Assembly: GCF_018603435.1 (NCBI RefSeq)
Contig: NZ_CP075682.1
Span: 558,001-622,000 of the forward strand
Reading direction: 5' to 3'
DNA from: Chryseobacterium sp. ZHDP1
GTDB lineage: Bacteria > Bacteroidota > Bacteroidia > Flavobacteriales > Weeksellaceae
DNA length: 64,000 nt
The notes under the pieces: generated by a model
What the model saw: only the letters and a program-made list of their open reading frames with translations
Told to the model about the DNA's origin: nothing
Databases searched by the model: none
Shown: positions 41,686-49,926 of the stretch, one piece after another
Numbering within the stretch: position 1 is the first letter of the stretch
Layout: each line of letters starts with the position of its first letter
Made by a program: the position numbers and the translations under genes

Positions 41686-42858
41686 TTATTTACCGATAAT
41701 TATTTTTCTTACCGCTTTTTGGTCTTTTGTTTTAATCGTTGCGATATACGTTCCGTTTGGTAATTCTGAAACATTTACTTTCGTTTCATTTTCCTTATTT
41801 AAAATAAGCCTGCCGTTTATATCTGAAATTTCAAGACTGAAATTTTTAACATCTTCCGGAAGTTCGACATTTAAATAATCTTTCGCCGGATTGGGATAAA
41901 TCTTTACGGTTTCCAGATTATTAATTGTCTTTTCATCCGTCGCCAATAAACTTGTAGAGGCTGTTGCGAAATGCTGTAAAGCTCCTACAGCCGCCTTTCC
42001 TACGTTGAAAACATAAGTAGGATCTACATTCGCAAAAGTATCATTTACGGTGTGTTCGTTATAACTTCTTGCCGTCTCGTAAAAGCCTGTAATAATGTCT
42101 CCTTTCGCTTCAAAAGGCATATAATCGGAAGAGTAGGCGTTCGACATAACTGTCTGTAATGGTGAATACAGCGTTGTACATGCTGCAAGCTGCTGTGTAA
42201 CGGAAAGAGAGGCTGCATTGTTTCCTGTTTGTCCGCTTTGGTCACTTTCGCAGTTGATGGCAACATTAGAATTGCTTATTTTTCCACCTACCTGATCTAA
42301 ATTAAAGACTAGTTTTATATCCAACTGACGGACACTGTTCTGGAAAACCACACTGTTTACATAATGTGCGCTTCCCTGTAATCCTTGTTCTTCGCCGGAA
42401 AAGTGGATGAATTTAATAGAATATTCTGTCGGAACATCTTTTAAAATTCTTGCCGCTTCCAGAATAATAGAAGTTCCGCTTCCGTTATCGCTTACTCCGG
42501 GACCTGTAATGGTGTCGTAATGTCCGCAGATAATAACGTACGTATTCGGATAAACGGTTCCTGTCTTGGTAATGATTAAATTTTTAGAACTTGTAGAGCC
42601 AAATGTGAAAGGATCTTCTACCATCTGACTTGCTGTATAACCGTAAGACTGATATTTTGCTTTAAGCCAGTTTAATGCATTGGTGTTGGCTGCAGAACCC
42701 GTTGTTTTTACGCCAAGATTCCCAAATTCCTGAAGTAATGTAGTTATATTGGTCTGGGTAACCAAATTGGCTCTGTTCTGATAAGCCTGAATAAAACTTT
42801 GAGCCTGAAATGCATATGTTCCTAATGAAAACAGCAGAAGAGTAGTTATTTTTTTCAC
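41686..42858 (-). CDS. M28 family zinc aminopeptidase with T9SS sorting domain, GTG start
   Basis: A 390-residue secreted peptidase, close paralog of the preceding gene. The start must be GTG at 42858 (VKKITTLLLFSLGTYAFQAQ is the signal peptide); the frame has no ATG before the catalytic domain, and the TTG further up at 42921 lies in the promoter. Zinc ligands are in ICGHYDT, GPGVSDNGSG, HFSGEEQG, FNLDQVGG and EHTVND. The type A sorting domain is almost identical in DNA to that of its neighbour, unlike the rest of the gene. It has its own promoter and terminator. Confidence 0.93.
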   Translation of the reverse strand: MKKITTLLLFSLGTYAFQAQSFIQAYQNRANLVTQTNITTLLQEFGNLGVKTTGSAANTNALNWLKAKYQSYGYTASQMVEDPFTFGSTSSKNLIITKTGTVYPNTYVIICGHYDTITGPGVSDNGSGTSIILEAARILKDVPTEYSIKFIHFSGEEQGLQGSAHYVNSVVFQNSVRQLDIKLVFNLDQVGGKISNSNVAINCESDQSGQTGNNAASLSVTQQLAACTTLYSPLQTVMSNAYSSDYMPFEAKGDIITGFYETARSYNEHTVNDTFANVDPTYVFNVGKAAVGALQHFATASTSLLATDEKTINNLETVKIYPNPAKDYLNVELPEDVKNFSLEISDINGRLILNKENETKVNVSELPNGTYIATIKTKDQKAVRKIIIGK

Positions 42859-42894
42859 TTTAAAGGAAAATTTTATAAATTTAATAATATTACG

Positions 42895-42926
42895 CAAATG
42901 TAAATAATAAAAAAATCCCAAGCAAA
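42895..42926 (-). promoter_or_regulatory. Promoter of third M28 gene
   Basis: Minus strand: TTTG (42923-42926), 20-nt spacer, TACATTTG (42895-42902), both exact, 36 nt before the GTG start. Confidence 0.7.
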
Positions 42927-42939
42927 AAACCTGGGACTT
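42913..42939 (-). terminator. Probable terminator of rpmI-rplT
   Basis: AAATCCCAAG (42913-42922) with CCTGGGACTT (42930-42939), two A-C mismatches, T-rich on the minus strand. It overlaps the promoter of the third M28 gene. Confidence 0.6.
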
Positions 42940-42962
42940 ATATTGATAACAAAAATTTTACA

Positions 42963-43307
42963 TTATTTTACTTGATCTACAACTGCTTTGAAAGCTTCAG
43001 GGTGATTCATTGCTAAATCTGCTAAAACTTTTCTGTTAAGCTCAATGTTGTTCTTTTTAAGAGCTCCCATAAACTGAGAGTAAGACATTCCGTGCTCTCT
43101 GGTTCCCGCGTTGATACGAGTGATCCAAAGTGCTCTGAAATTTCTTTTCTTCTCTTTTCTACCACGGTAAGCATATTGCATTGCTTTTTCTACCGCGTTT
43201 TTAGCTACTGTCCAAACGTTCTTTCTTCTTCCGAAATAACCTTTAGCGTGCTTAAAAATTTTCTTTCTTCTAGCTCTTGAAGCTACCGAATTTACTGATC
43301 TTGGCAT
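42963..43307 (-). CDS. rplT: Large ribosomal subunit protein bL20
   Basis: A 114-residue basic protein of standard length ([20 protein letters not shown] start; [40 protein letters not shown]). It binds 23S rRNA and is needed for early 50S assembly. It follows rpmI by 120 nt. In other bacteria L20 represses this operon by binding its mRNA; I see no obvious rRNA mimic here. Confidence 0.98.
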   Translation of the reverse strand: MPRSVNSVASRARRKKIFKHAKGYFGRRKNVWTVAKNAVEKAMQYAYRGRKEKKRNFRALWITRINAGTREHGMSYSQFMGALKKNNIELNRKVLADLAMNHPEAFKAVVDQVK

Positions 43308-43427
43308 AATTTAAATTGTTTTTTTGAAATGTGCGGTAATTATTTCATTACTCTTAGTGGCTCCATTTCAGGGTTAAAATGTTGAATTTGTTTGAATTCT
43401 TATAAACCGACTATAGATTTATAAAAA

Positions 43428-43625
43428 CTACTTAATTGCTAATTGACGCAATACGCTTTTCTCGTCCACAGCAGCAACGTAAGAAGTCGTAGTAAGATTT
43501 CTCTTCTGCTTCGTTTCTTTCTTCGTTAAGATGTGGCTTTTGTAAGCGTTCTTTCTTTTGATCTTACCAGATCCGGTAAGAGCAAAACGTTTCTTAGCAC
43601 CTGATTTCGTTTTTAATTTTGGCAT
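43428..43625 (-). CDS. rpmI: Large ribosomal subunit protein bL35
   Basis: A 65-residue basic protein ([20 protein letters not shown] start), full length. Unusually, it is not directly behind infC: an alpha/beta hydrolase gene and about 780 bp of repeat DNA come between. An exact -7 element at 43697-43704 and the terminator after infC indicate that rpmI-rplT is transcribed on its own here. Confidence 0.98.
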   Translation of the reverse strand: MPKLKTKSGAKKRFALTGSGKIKRKNAYKSHILTKKETKQKRNLTTTSYVAAVDEKSVLRQLAIK

Positions 43626-43696
43626 TGTTTTGCTTTTTATTGTTTTGTTATCAATATCTGTTTTGGCTTTTTCCGATCGCCCGGAATAATAGTTTG

Positions 43697-43704
43697 CAAA
43701 ATTA
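43697..43704 (-). promoter_or_regulatory. -7 promoter element of rpmI-rplT
   Basis: TAATTTTG on the minus strand, an exact TAnnTTTG match, 71 nt before the rpmI start. No -33 TTG at the expected distance. Confidence 0.5.
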
Positions 43705-43799
43705 CGGAAAAATTTCGAGATTTAAAAAGATTTTTTGAATGAAATAGGGAAGTGTATGAAGCCTTAGATATTACTGTTTTTGTGAGATAAATTTTATTT

Positions 43800-43917
43800 G
43801 AAGCTGTTTCCTGCTTTCCACTGTATCTTTTTGGTTGCGGACTCCTGAACTACGTTCGTAAACCTCCAGTTTATGCTCCGCCCGCAACCAAAAAGGATGT
43901 CGTTCCAATCAGGGCTA
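43800..43917 (-). repeat. Structured dispersed element, copy A (Flavo-1-like RNA candidate)
   Basis: On the minus strand it begins TAGCCCTGATTGGAACGACA and ends AAGCAGGAAACAGCTTC. A perfect 14-bp inverted repeat (CTTTTTGGTTGCGG 43827-43840 and its complement 43882-43895) forms the central arm. Both ends match the second copy at 52699-52785, whose centre is different. A 64-codon open frame crosses it but follows the hairpin symmetry, so it is unlikely to be a gene. Identity with the Rfam Flavo-1 family is a guess from memory. Confidence 0.65.
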
Positions 43918-44012
43918 GAATGGCAGTTCCCAATATAAATAACCGGATTCGGGAATAAATAAGTCTTGTTAAACGCAACGTTAAACAAGGAGATTTAATT
44001 ATTAAGAATTCA

Positions 44013-44145
44013 GCTTTTAAGATATACATAGGCGTAAAATTGATCAAAGTAATACCATTTTTGTCTTTTTTACATAAACGAAGTGCCTTTGTTTAGCTTA
44101 CAAACTTTCAATAAGTAAAAAAATCTCTTGTTTTTCTTTGCGATA
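44013..44145 (-). repeat. Dispersed repeat family R2, copy 1
   Basis: A 133-bp segment whose reverse complement recurs at 54548-54680 with about seven differences (about 95 percent identity by eye). Shared runs include GGCGTAAAATTGATCAAAGT and CCATTTTTGTCTTTTTTA. No open frame. Confidence 0.88.
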
Positions 44146-44229
44146 AATTAATATAATGCGATAAATCAATTATTTAAATTCATTTCTTATCCCAAACTGA
44201 GGTTAAATAGTAAACGAATATCCATAATA

Positions 44230-44296
44230 TTTGTCATGCTGAAAGCATCTAAATAAAGTATTTCAATGTATTGTTGAATCCTTTCAGCATGACAAA
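44230..44296. repeat. Perfect 16-bp inverted repeat (GTCAT family R4)
   Basis: TTTGTCATGCTGAAAG at about 44230-44245 and CTTTCAGCATGACAAA at 44281-44296 flank 35 nt. Related GTCATTC-type units are found at 11602 and 12033. It lies between the hydrolase terminator and the R2 repeat. Confidence 0.75.
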
Positions 44297-44358
44297 CTTT
44301 GTAAATATTTTTGAATAAAATTACTAAAAAGTTCCGCTAAAATCGCTTGAAATAAAAA

Positions 44359-44384
44359 CAGCAACCAAAATACTCTGATTGCTG
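44359..44384 (-). terminator. Intrinsic terminator of the alpha/beta hydrolase gene
   Basis: CAGCAACCA (44359-44367) with TGATTGCTG (44376-44384), one mismatch, followed by T5 on the minus strand. Confidence 0.75.
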
Positions 44385-44406
44385 CTTTACTTATATGTCG
44401 AAAAAA

Positions 44407-45228
44407 TTAAGCCTCAATAAATTCCAGAAGATCCTTATTAATCGTCTGATGTTCAGTAGTAGGCATTCCGTGAGGGAATCCCGGATAAGTAATCAGTTTA
44501 CCGTTTTTCAATAATTTAGCAGATTTTATAGCGGAATTTTCAATAGGCACAATCTGATCGTCTTCACCGTGCAGCAACAGTACCGGAATATCAACAGCTT
44601 TCAGGTCTTCTGTAAAATCGGTCTCAGAAAAAGCTTTGATTCCGTCATAATGAGCTACAATTCCTCCCATCATTCCCTGTCTCCACCAGTTGGTCTGTAC
44701 ACCTTGCTTCACTACGGCACCTTCTCTGTTGTAGCCGTAGAAAGGAACCGTTAAATCCATAAAAAACTGATTTCTATTATTTAAAGTTTGCTCTCTGATG
44801 TTGTCAAAAACCTCCATCGGAACGCCATCCGGATTGTTTTCGCTTTTTACCATTACCGGAGGAACTGCGCTTATCAATACCGCCTTTTTTGCTCTTCCGT
44901 TGGCATATTTGTTTACATAACGAATCACTTCACCACCACCGGTAGAATGTCCAATATGGATAACATCTTTCAGATCCAGAAATTCTACCAATTCTGCCGC
45001 ATCAGAGGCATACTGCTCAATCGTATGATTGTAAATATTCTGGCTAGAACGTCCGTGACCTCTTCTGTCGTGAGCAATTACTCTGTAACCTCTCTGTAAA
45101 AAGAAAATAACCTGCGCATCCCAGTCATCAGAAGATAATGGCCATCCGTGGTGAAACATCAATACTGGTCCTTCTCCCTGATCTTTGTAAAAAATTTCTG
45201 TTCCGTCTTTTAATTTTAATGTACTCAT
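44407..45228 (-). CDS. Alpha/beta hydrolase, non-haem chloroperoxidase-like
   Basis: A 273-residue serine hydrolase. Start set at ATG 45228 (MSTLKLKDGTEIFYKDQGEG); nine extra codons upstream are not family-like. The oxyanion region is HHGWPLSSDDW, the nucleophile elbow GHSTGGGE (Ser about 95), the acid LLHGEDDQ (Asp about 223) and the His in FPHGMPTTEH (about 253). Such enzymes hydrolyse esters and, with peracids, halogenate in vitro; the natural substrate is unknown. It interrupts the usual infC-rpmI-rplT order and has its own exact -7 element (TACATTTG, minus, 45300-45307) and terminator, as expected for an inserted gene. Confidence 0.92.
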   Translation of the reverse strand: MSTLKLKDGTEIFYKDQGEGPVLMFHHGWPLSSDDWDAQVIFFLQRGYRVIAHDRRGHGRSSQNIYNHTIEQYASDAAELVEFLDLKDVIHIGHSTGGGEVIRYVNKYANGRAKKAVLISAVPPVMVKSENNPDGVPMEVFDNIREQTLNNRNQFFMDLTVPFYGYNREGAVVKQGVQTNWWRQGMMGGIVAHYDGIKAFSETDFTEDLKAVDIPVLLLHGEDDQIVPIENSAIKSAKLLKNGKLITYPGFPHGMPTTEHQTINKDLLEFIEA

Positions 45229-45299
45229 TGCTTTGTTGTTTAATTTGTTATTCAATTTTAATTTTTAAATAAGTTTATTGTTATCTTATTTTTCTAAAG

Positions 45300-45307
45300 C
45301 AAATGTA
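45300..45307 (-). promoter_or_regulatory. -7 promoter element of the alpha/beta hydrolase gene
   Basis: TACATTTG on the minus strand, exact match, 71 nt before ATG 45228. Confidence 0.55.
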
Positions 45308-45421
45308 GTCGTAAATTAAATGGATAATCTTGATCTATGGTAAAAATTAAAAAATATTTAATAATTAATATAAAATATTGAATTTTAATTAATGATTAAT
45401 TTAGAAATCATAAAAAATAAA

Positions 45422-45444
45422 AGCCTCAAAAATAATTTGAGGCT
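45422..45444 (-). terminator. Intrinsic terminator after infC
   Basis: Perfect 9-bp stem AGCCTCAAA/TTTGAGGCT with a 5-nt loop and a T-rich tail on the minus strand, 38 nt past the infC stop. It separates infC from the hydrolase and ribosomal protein genes. Confidence 0.88.
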
Positions 45445-45482
45445 GTATATTTTAGTTTCAGATCCGTAGATCCGGCTGTAGA

Positions 45483-46043
45483 TTATTTAGCTGGTTTTTT
45501 AGGACTCATCATCATAATCATTCTTTTTCCTTCAAGCTTAGGAAGCTGGTCTACTTTTCCAACGTGCTCCAATTCCTGAGCAAGCTTTAAAAGTAAGATT
45601 TCTCCCTGGTCTTTAAAGATAATCGAACGTCCTTTAAAAAATACGTAGGTCTTTAATTTTGAACCTTCTTCAAGGAATTTTTCAGCATGCTTCTTTTTGA
45701 ATTCGTAATCATGCTCATCTGTCTGAGGTCCGAAACGGATTTCTTTCACAACTACTTTTACCTGCTTAGCTTTTAATTCCTTCTGCTTTTTCTTTTGCTC
45801 GTATAAGAACTTTTTATAGTCCAGAATCCTTGCAATAAACGGTTCAGCCTTGTCGGAAATTACTACAAGATCAAGTTCCTGCTCCTGAGCAATCTGTCTT
45901 GCCTTATCTGTAGGATAAACTCCCGGCTCTACGTTATCGCCCACCAAACGAAGCTCTCTCACACGAATTTTATCGTTGATCAAGTGTGCGTCCTCCTGTA
46001 CCGGACGTCTCTGTGGGCCCCTGTTGTTAAATCTTTGTGCTAT
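45483..46043 (-). CDS. infC: Translation initiation factor IF-3, apparent AUA start
   Basis: About 186 residues. The conserved body starts [17 protein letters not shown], followed by the N-domain, the lysine-rich linker ([19 protein letters not shown]) and the C-domain. IF-3 keeps the 30S subunit free and rejects wrong start codons. The frame upstream of LINDK stays open for 20 family-like codons ([19 protein letters not shown]) and contains no ATG, GTG or TTG; it is closed by TAA five codons above an ATA at 46043. The TTG at 45983 would cut off this extension. An ATA start fits the rare start codons known for infC (AUU in E. coli), which allow self-control. It follows thrS by 92 nt. Confidence 0.88.
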   Translation of the reverse strand: MAQRFNNRGPQRRPVQEDAHLINDKIRVRELRLVGDNVEPGVYPTDKARQIAQEQELDLVVISDKAEPFIARILDYKKFLYEQKKKQKELKAKQVKVVVKEIRFGPQTDEHDYEFKKKHAEKFLEEGSKLKTYVFFKGRSIIFKDQGEILLLKLAQELEHVGKVDQLPKLEGKRMIMMMSPKKPAK

Positions 46044-46135
46044 TGTATTATAATTTTATTGGTTAACTTCTATTTTTTACACATCATTCTGAACAAAAAT
46101 AATTTTCAGTTATTCAGAATGATATTCTTTAAGAT

Positions 46136-48073
46136 TTAAGCGTTAAACTCAAATCCTGTTTTTGACTGTTCTTTAAAATAAGAAACGAAATCTTCAATCT
46201 TCATTACTCCTAGATCGCCTTCACTACGTCTTCTTACAGAAATTGTGCCATCCTTTTCCTCATTTTCTCCCACTACAATCATGAATGGAATCTTCTTTAA
46301 TTCGGCATCACGGATCTTTTTACCCGTTTTTTCATTTCTGTCGTCAATTAATCCGCTAATATCGTGATTTTCCAGTAATTGAGAAACTTTTTTAGCATAA
46401 TCTACGTATTTTTCACTGATCGGAAGAATGATAAACTGATCAGGAGCCAGCCATAATGGGAAATCTCCCGCTGTATTCTCAATAAGAATCGCAATGAATC
46501 TTTCCATAGAACCAAACGGCGCTCTGTGAATCATGACCGGTCTGTGCTTTTCGCCGTCGCTTCCTGTATACCAAAGATCGAATCTTTCTGGTAAATTATA
46601 ATCCACCTGAATTGTTCCAAGCTGCCATTTTCTGCCTAAAGCATCTTTCACCATGAAATCCAGTTTAGGACCGTAGAATGCGGCTTCACCGTATTCAGTT
46701 ACTGTATTCAGTCCTTTTTCCGTTGCTGCTGTTACGATTGCATTTTCTGCTTTCTCCCAGTTTTCATCGGTTCCGATGTATTTTTCTTTATTTTCAGGAT
46801 CTCTTAAAGAAATCTGAGCGGTAAAATCAGCAAAACCTAATGAACCGAAAACATATAGAACCAAATCAATCGTTTTCTTAAATTCTTCCATTAACTGATC
46901 CGGAGTACAGAACAAATGCGCATCATCCTGAGTAAATCCGCGAACTCTCGTTAAACCGTGAAGTTCACCACTTTGCTCATATCTGTAAACGGTACCAAAT
47001 TCTGCATATCTTTTAGGCAAATCTCTGTAGCTCCATTGTGAAGTTTTGTAGATTTCACAGTGATGCGGACAGTTCATCGGTTTCAGCATGAATTCTTCTC
47101 CCTCATTCGGCGTTTTAATCGGCTGGAAACTGTCTGCTCCATATTTATCCCAGTGACCGGAAGTTACATACAATTCCTTCGCACCGATATGCGGCGAAAT
47201 TACAAACTCGTATCCTGCTTTTTTCTGAGCTTCAGAAAGGAAATTTTCCAATTTTTTTCTCAAAGCTGCTCCTTTTGGCAACCATAAAGGTAACCCTTGA
47301 CCAACTTTTTCAGAGAAAGCGAAAATTCCAAGTTCTTTACCCAGTTTTCTGTGATCTCTTTTTTTAGCCTCTTCTAAAAGTTCAAGATATTCTGTCAAAT
47401 CTTTCTGTTTTGGGAAAGAAATACCATAAACTCTTGTTAACTGAGGATTTTTTTCGTTTCCTCTCCAGTATGCTCCGGCTGCATTCAGAATCTTCATTGC
47501 CTTTACAATACTTGTGTTCGGAATGTGTCCTCCACGACAAAGATCTGTAAAGTTATCATGCGTTACGAAAGTGATTTCTCCATCATTAAGATTAGAGATC
47601 AGTTCCACTTTATAAGGATTGTCTGCATACACTTTTAAAGCTTCTTCTTTAGAAACCGGATATAAAGAGAATGTAGATCCTTTTTTAGCATTTTCTAAAA
47701 CCTTCTTTTCGATCTTTTCGAAATCTTTATCAGATAAACTTTCGTCCCCGAAATCTACATCATAATAAAATCCTTTCTCGATGGCAGGACCAATCGTTAA
47801 CTTAGCATTAGGATAAAATTCAAGGATTGCCTGCGCCAAAAGGTGGGCAGAAGAATGCCAGAAAGCCTTCTTTCCAAGATCATCATTCCAGGTCAGCAAT
47901 TGTACCGTAGCATCCGTGGTTATAGGTGTGGTCGTCTCTACTTGTTTGTCGTTTACAACTGCGGAAATGGTATTTCTAGCCAATCCCTCGCTTATAGATT
48001 TTGCCACATCTAGCGGAGTAACTCCCGCTTCGAATTCTCTGACACTATTGTCTGGAAGTGTAATTTTTATCAT
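46136..48073 (-). CDS. thrS: Threonyl-tRNA synthetase
   Basis: A 645-residue class II synthetase. Domain order: TGS (about 1-62), the editing domain with [11 protein letters not shown] (about residues 75-85) and CRGGHIPNT (about 178-186), the catalytic core with motif 2 around [21 protein letters not shown], zinc ligand Cys in [14 protein letters not shown], motif 3 [11 protein letters not shown], and a C-terminal anticodon domain. Full length and editing-competent by motif. It is 92 nt upstream of infC, the order also seen in E. coli. An exact -7 element lies at 48098-48105 (minus). Confidence 0.97.
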   Translation of the reverse strand: MIKITLPDNSVREFEAGVTPLDVAKSISEGLARNTISAVVNDKQVETTTPITTDATVQLLTWNDDLGKKAFWHSSAHLLAQAILEFYPNAKLTIGPAIEKGFYYDVDFGDESLSDKDFEKIEKKVLENAKKGSTFSLYPVSKEEALKVYADNPYKVELISNLNDGEITFVTHDNFTDLCRGGHIPNTSIVKAMKILNAAGAYWRGNEKNPQLTRVYGISFPKQKDLTEYLELLEEAKKRDHRKLGKELGIFAFSEKVGQGLPLWLPKGAALRKKLENFLSEAQKKAGYEFVISPHIGAKELYVTSGHWDKYGADSFQPIKTPNEGEEFMLKPMNCPHHCEIYKTSQWSYRDLPKRYAEFGTVYRYEQSGELHGLTRVRGFTQDDAHLFCTPDQLMEEFKKTIDLVLYVFGSLGFADFTAQISLRDPENKEKYIGTDENWEKAENAIVTAATEKGLNTVTEYGEAAFYGPKLDFMVKDALGRKWQLGTIQVDYNLPERFDLWYTGSDGEKHRPVMIHRAPFGSMERFIAILIENTAGDFPLWLAPDQFIILPISEKYVDYAKKVSQLLENHDISGLIDDRNEKTGKKIRDAELKKIPFMIVVGENEEKDGTISVRRRSEGDLGVMKIEDFVSYFKEQSKTGFEFNA

Positions 48074-48097
48074 TGTTTACTAAGAAATTTTAAGATG

Positions 48098-48105
48098 CAA
48101 AAATA
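48098..48105 (-). promoter_or_regulatory. -7 promoter element of thrS-infC
   Basis: TATTTTTG on the minus strand, an exact match, 24 nt before the thrS start. Confidence 0.55.
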
Positions 48106-48228
48106 CGGATTTTTTATTTAAAATACTACTTTCACGCATTTTTGAGACGAGATTTAATACGAAAAATATCAGAATACCGTTATAAATAATTACCGTTTAA
48201 CCAACGGTCTAATTATGAATAGGTTAAA

Positions 48229-49779
48229 TTAAGACTGATGCTTTCTTTTGTACCGTACCTTTTCTTTAATAATCTCAATAACGTCCACATTTCTTACTTT
48301 AGACTGTACCCAACCATGAATATCTATGTACAGCAAAGACCTTCTGTAGTATTCATTTTCCGAAAACAGGGATAATTTTTCATCAAATTTTTTGAAAGAT
48401 TCCAATTGTTTGTCCGGTGTTATATTATTCAGGTTTTTGAAAAAATGAATGCTTTCAAAATGAAATTCATCCGGTTTTTTCATTTTTTTCGTGAATTTTA
48501 AAGTTGCTTTTATAAATTCATCATAATCTTCATCGTTTCCGGATTCGTGTTTCGCCATCAGAATCAAAATCCGGGTGTGAAACAGTAAATCTTCCTGAAC
48601 ATTTCCCTTCGATTCGATAACTTTCAATGAATAACTGATGGATTCTTCAAATTTTTTGCTTCCAAAGAACATCGCTGCCATTTTTAAATAAAGAATCATG
48701 AAATGATGCTCATCAATTTTATCCCGGAGCTTTTCCATTTTCAGCTCGATTTCAGGAATTAATTTCGAACCAGAGAAGAATTCACCTTTCACAAAGTGAA
48801 TGTTCATTAAAGTATTGTAATGTGTCAGAAAAATAAGCGATTGAAGGTTTTCATTTTGAGCAAAACTTGAAGAATGAACAACCTCATTGAAATCCTTGAA
48901 ACTTTCCTCAAGAATATCAATATTTCCGTAAAGGAATAAGATTTTCAGCAGGTAGGTATTTCCTTTAATGTACCAAACGGGATGACTCACGATCATTTCA
49001 GGATTTTTGTGAAATAAATCCACCCATTGAAAAGCGTATTTCAGTGTATATTTATATTCCTGAAGCAATTGGTTTTTCCAGACGTGCGCCTTAAAATACC
49101 ACAATTTCTCCGTAAAATTCAGTTTTTCAAAATTGATTTTCTGAATCTGCGCATTGAAAATTTTCATAATTTCCGCACGGTCTTCATCGTTTTTCACATA
49201 ACCTTTTGTCAACATTTCACTGTACAGTTTCAGCGAAAGATTGGATAATTCTGTCGCATAATGATTCTGTTTGCTGATTTCCGTGGATTGTCTGATCAGT
49301 TCATCGGCTCGACCTTCAATACTTCGGGTGATGAACTGGGATTCAATTACTTTTTCCAGATCGATAATTTCCGAAGCAATACTTTTTTCATCCAATTCCA
49401 AAGCAGTCTGTTTTGCTTTATCTAAAATTTTTAAAGCCTGTTTATACAAACCTTTCTGATACAGAATATTCGCAAAATCCAATTGTTCGCGCAGTTGAAT
49501 TCTGTAATTCTGATGACTCGGGTTCATTCGTAAGCTCACCAGAATCTGCTTATAAAGATGCGCTTTCAGGTTCGATAACTGCTGTTTCGTCGAAATTTTT
49601 TTGTTGATGATGATATGTTCATCGTATTCCTTCATCTTATCCAGTTCTGAAAAAAGAAGAAGAAATTTGGCATCCGCATTAATTCCGAGACGGTTTACAT
49701 ACAAGGTGAATTGCCTTTTTTCTGAAGTTGTCAGAGATTTGATGAGTACGAATAAAAAATCTTTATGCAATTCTGCCAT
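48229..49779 (-). CDS. Helical-repeat (TPR-like) protein of unknown function
   Basis: A 516-residue soluble protein with no signal peptide. It is built from alternating amphipathic helices; the clearest TPR-like unit is FANILYQKGLYKQALKILDKAKQTALELD (near residues 102-130, shown here only in part: ILYQKGLYKQALKILDKA). The start MAELHKDFLFVLIKSLTTSE and the following KRQFTLYVNR segment look conserved-domain-like, but I cannot name the family. It is transcribed away from leuA and separated from thrS by 155 nt. A scaffolding role is only a guess. Confidence 0.8.
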   Translation of the reverse strand: MAELHKDFLFVLIKSLTTSEKRQFTLYVNRLGINADAKFLLLFSELDKMKEYDEHIIINKKISTKQQLSNLKAHLYKQILVSLRMNPSHQNYRIQLREQLDFANILYQKGLYKQALKILDKAKQTALELDEKSIASEIIDLEKVIESQFITRSIEGRADELIRQSTEISKQNHYATELSNLSLKLYSEMLTKGYVKNDEDRAEIMKIFNAQIQKINFEKLNFTEKLWYFKAHVWKNQLLQEYKYTLKYAFQWVDLFHKNPEMIVSHPVWYIKGNTYLLKILFLYGNIDILEESFKDFNEVVHSSSFAQNENLQSLIFLTHYNTLMNIHFVKGEFFSGSKLIPEIELKMEKLRDKIDEHHFMILYLKMAAMFFGSKKFEESISYSLKVIESKGNVQEDLLFHTRILILMAKHESGNDEDYDEFIKATLKFTKKMKKPDEFHFESIHFFKNLNNITPDKQLESFKKFDEKLSLFSENEYYRRSLLYIDIHGWVQSKVRNVDVIEIIKEKVRYKRKHQS

Positions 49780-49827
49780 TGTAAATTTTTAAAATTTAAA
49801 ATAATGATAATCAAATAATTGAAATTA

Positions 49828-49854
49828 AAATACAATATTTTGAGTATTGTATTT
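49828..49854. terminator. AT-rich hairpin with T-run upstream of leuA
   Basis: AAATACAATA (49828-49837) pairs with TATTGTATTT (49845-49854), 7-nt loop, followed by T-rich sequence. It lies upstream of the leuA -7 element, so it would act only on transcripts starting further up. No leucine-rich leader peptide is present here. Confidence 0.5.
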
Positions 49855-49892
49855 TTTATAAAAACTGAAACTGAATAAACGTTTCATCTTTC

Positions 49893-49900
49893 TAGTTTTG
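49893..49900 (+). promoter_or_regulatory. -7 promoter element of the leu operon
   Basis: TAGTTTTG, exact TAnnTTTG, 27 nt before the leuA ATG at 49927. No clear -33 TTG. Confidence 0.55.
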
Positions 49901-49926
49901 AATCAAAATTAAGTAAAAACTTCATT

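Noticed and set aside
43794..43988. 64-codon frame on the minus strand (MFNVAFNKTYLFPNPVIYIG...)
   Set aside because: It runs straight through the two arms of the structured repeat element A and owes its openness to the inverted repeat; no promoter or domain supports it.
43626..44406. Insertion sequence remnant between rpmI and the hydrolase
   Set aside because: No transposase frame or fragment and no target-site duplication were seen; the region is a patchwork of three repeat families.
45483..45983. infC starting at TTG 45983
   Set aside because: It would remove 20 family-like residues ([19 protein letters not shown]) although the frame stays open; the ATA at 46043 explains the data better.
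49780..49926. Leucine leader peptide upstream of leuA
   Set aside because: The only short frame before the hairpin reads MIIK and stops; no run of Leu codons exists, so attenuation like that of his is not supported.
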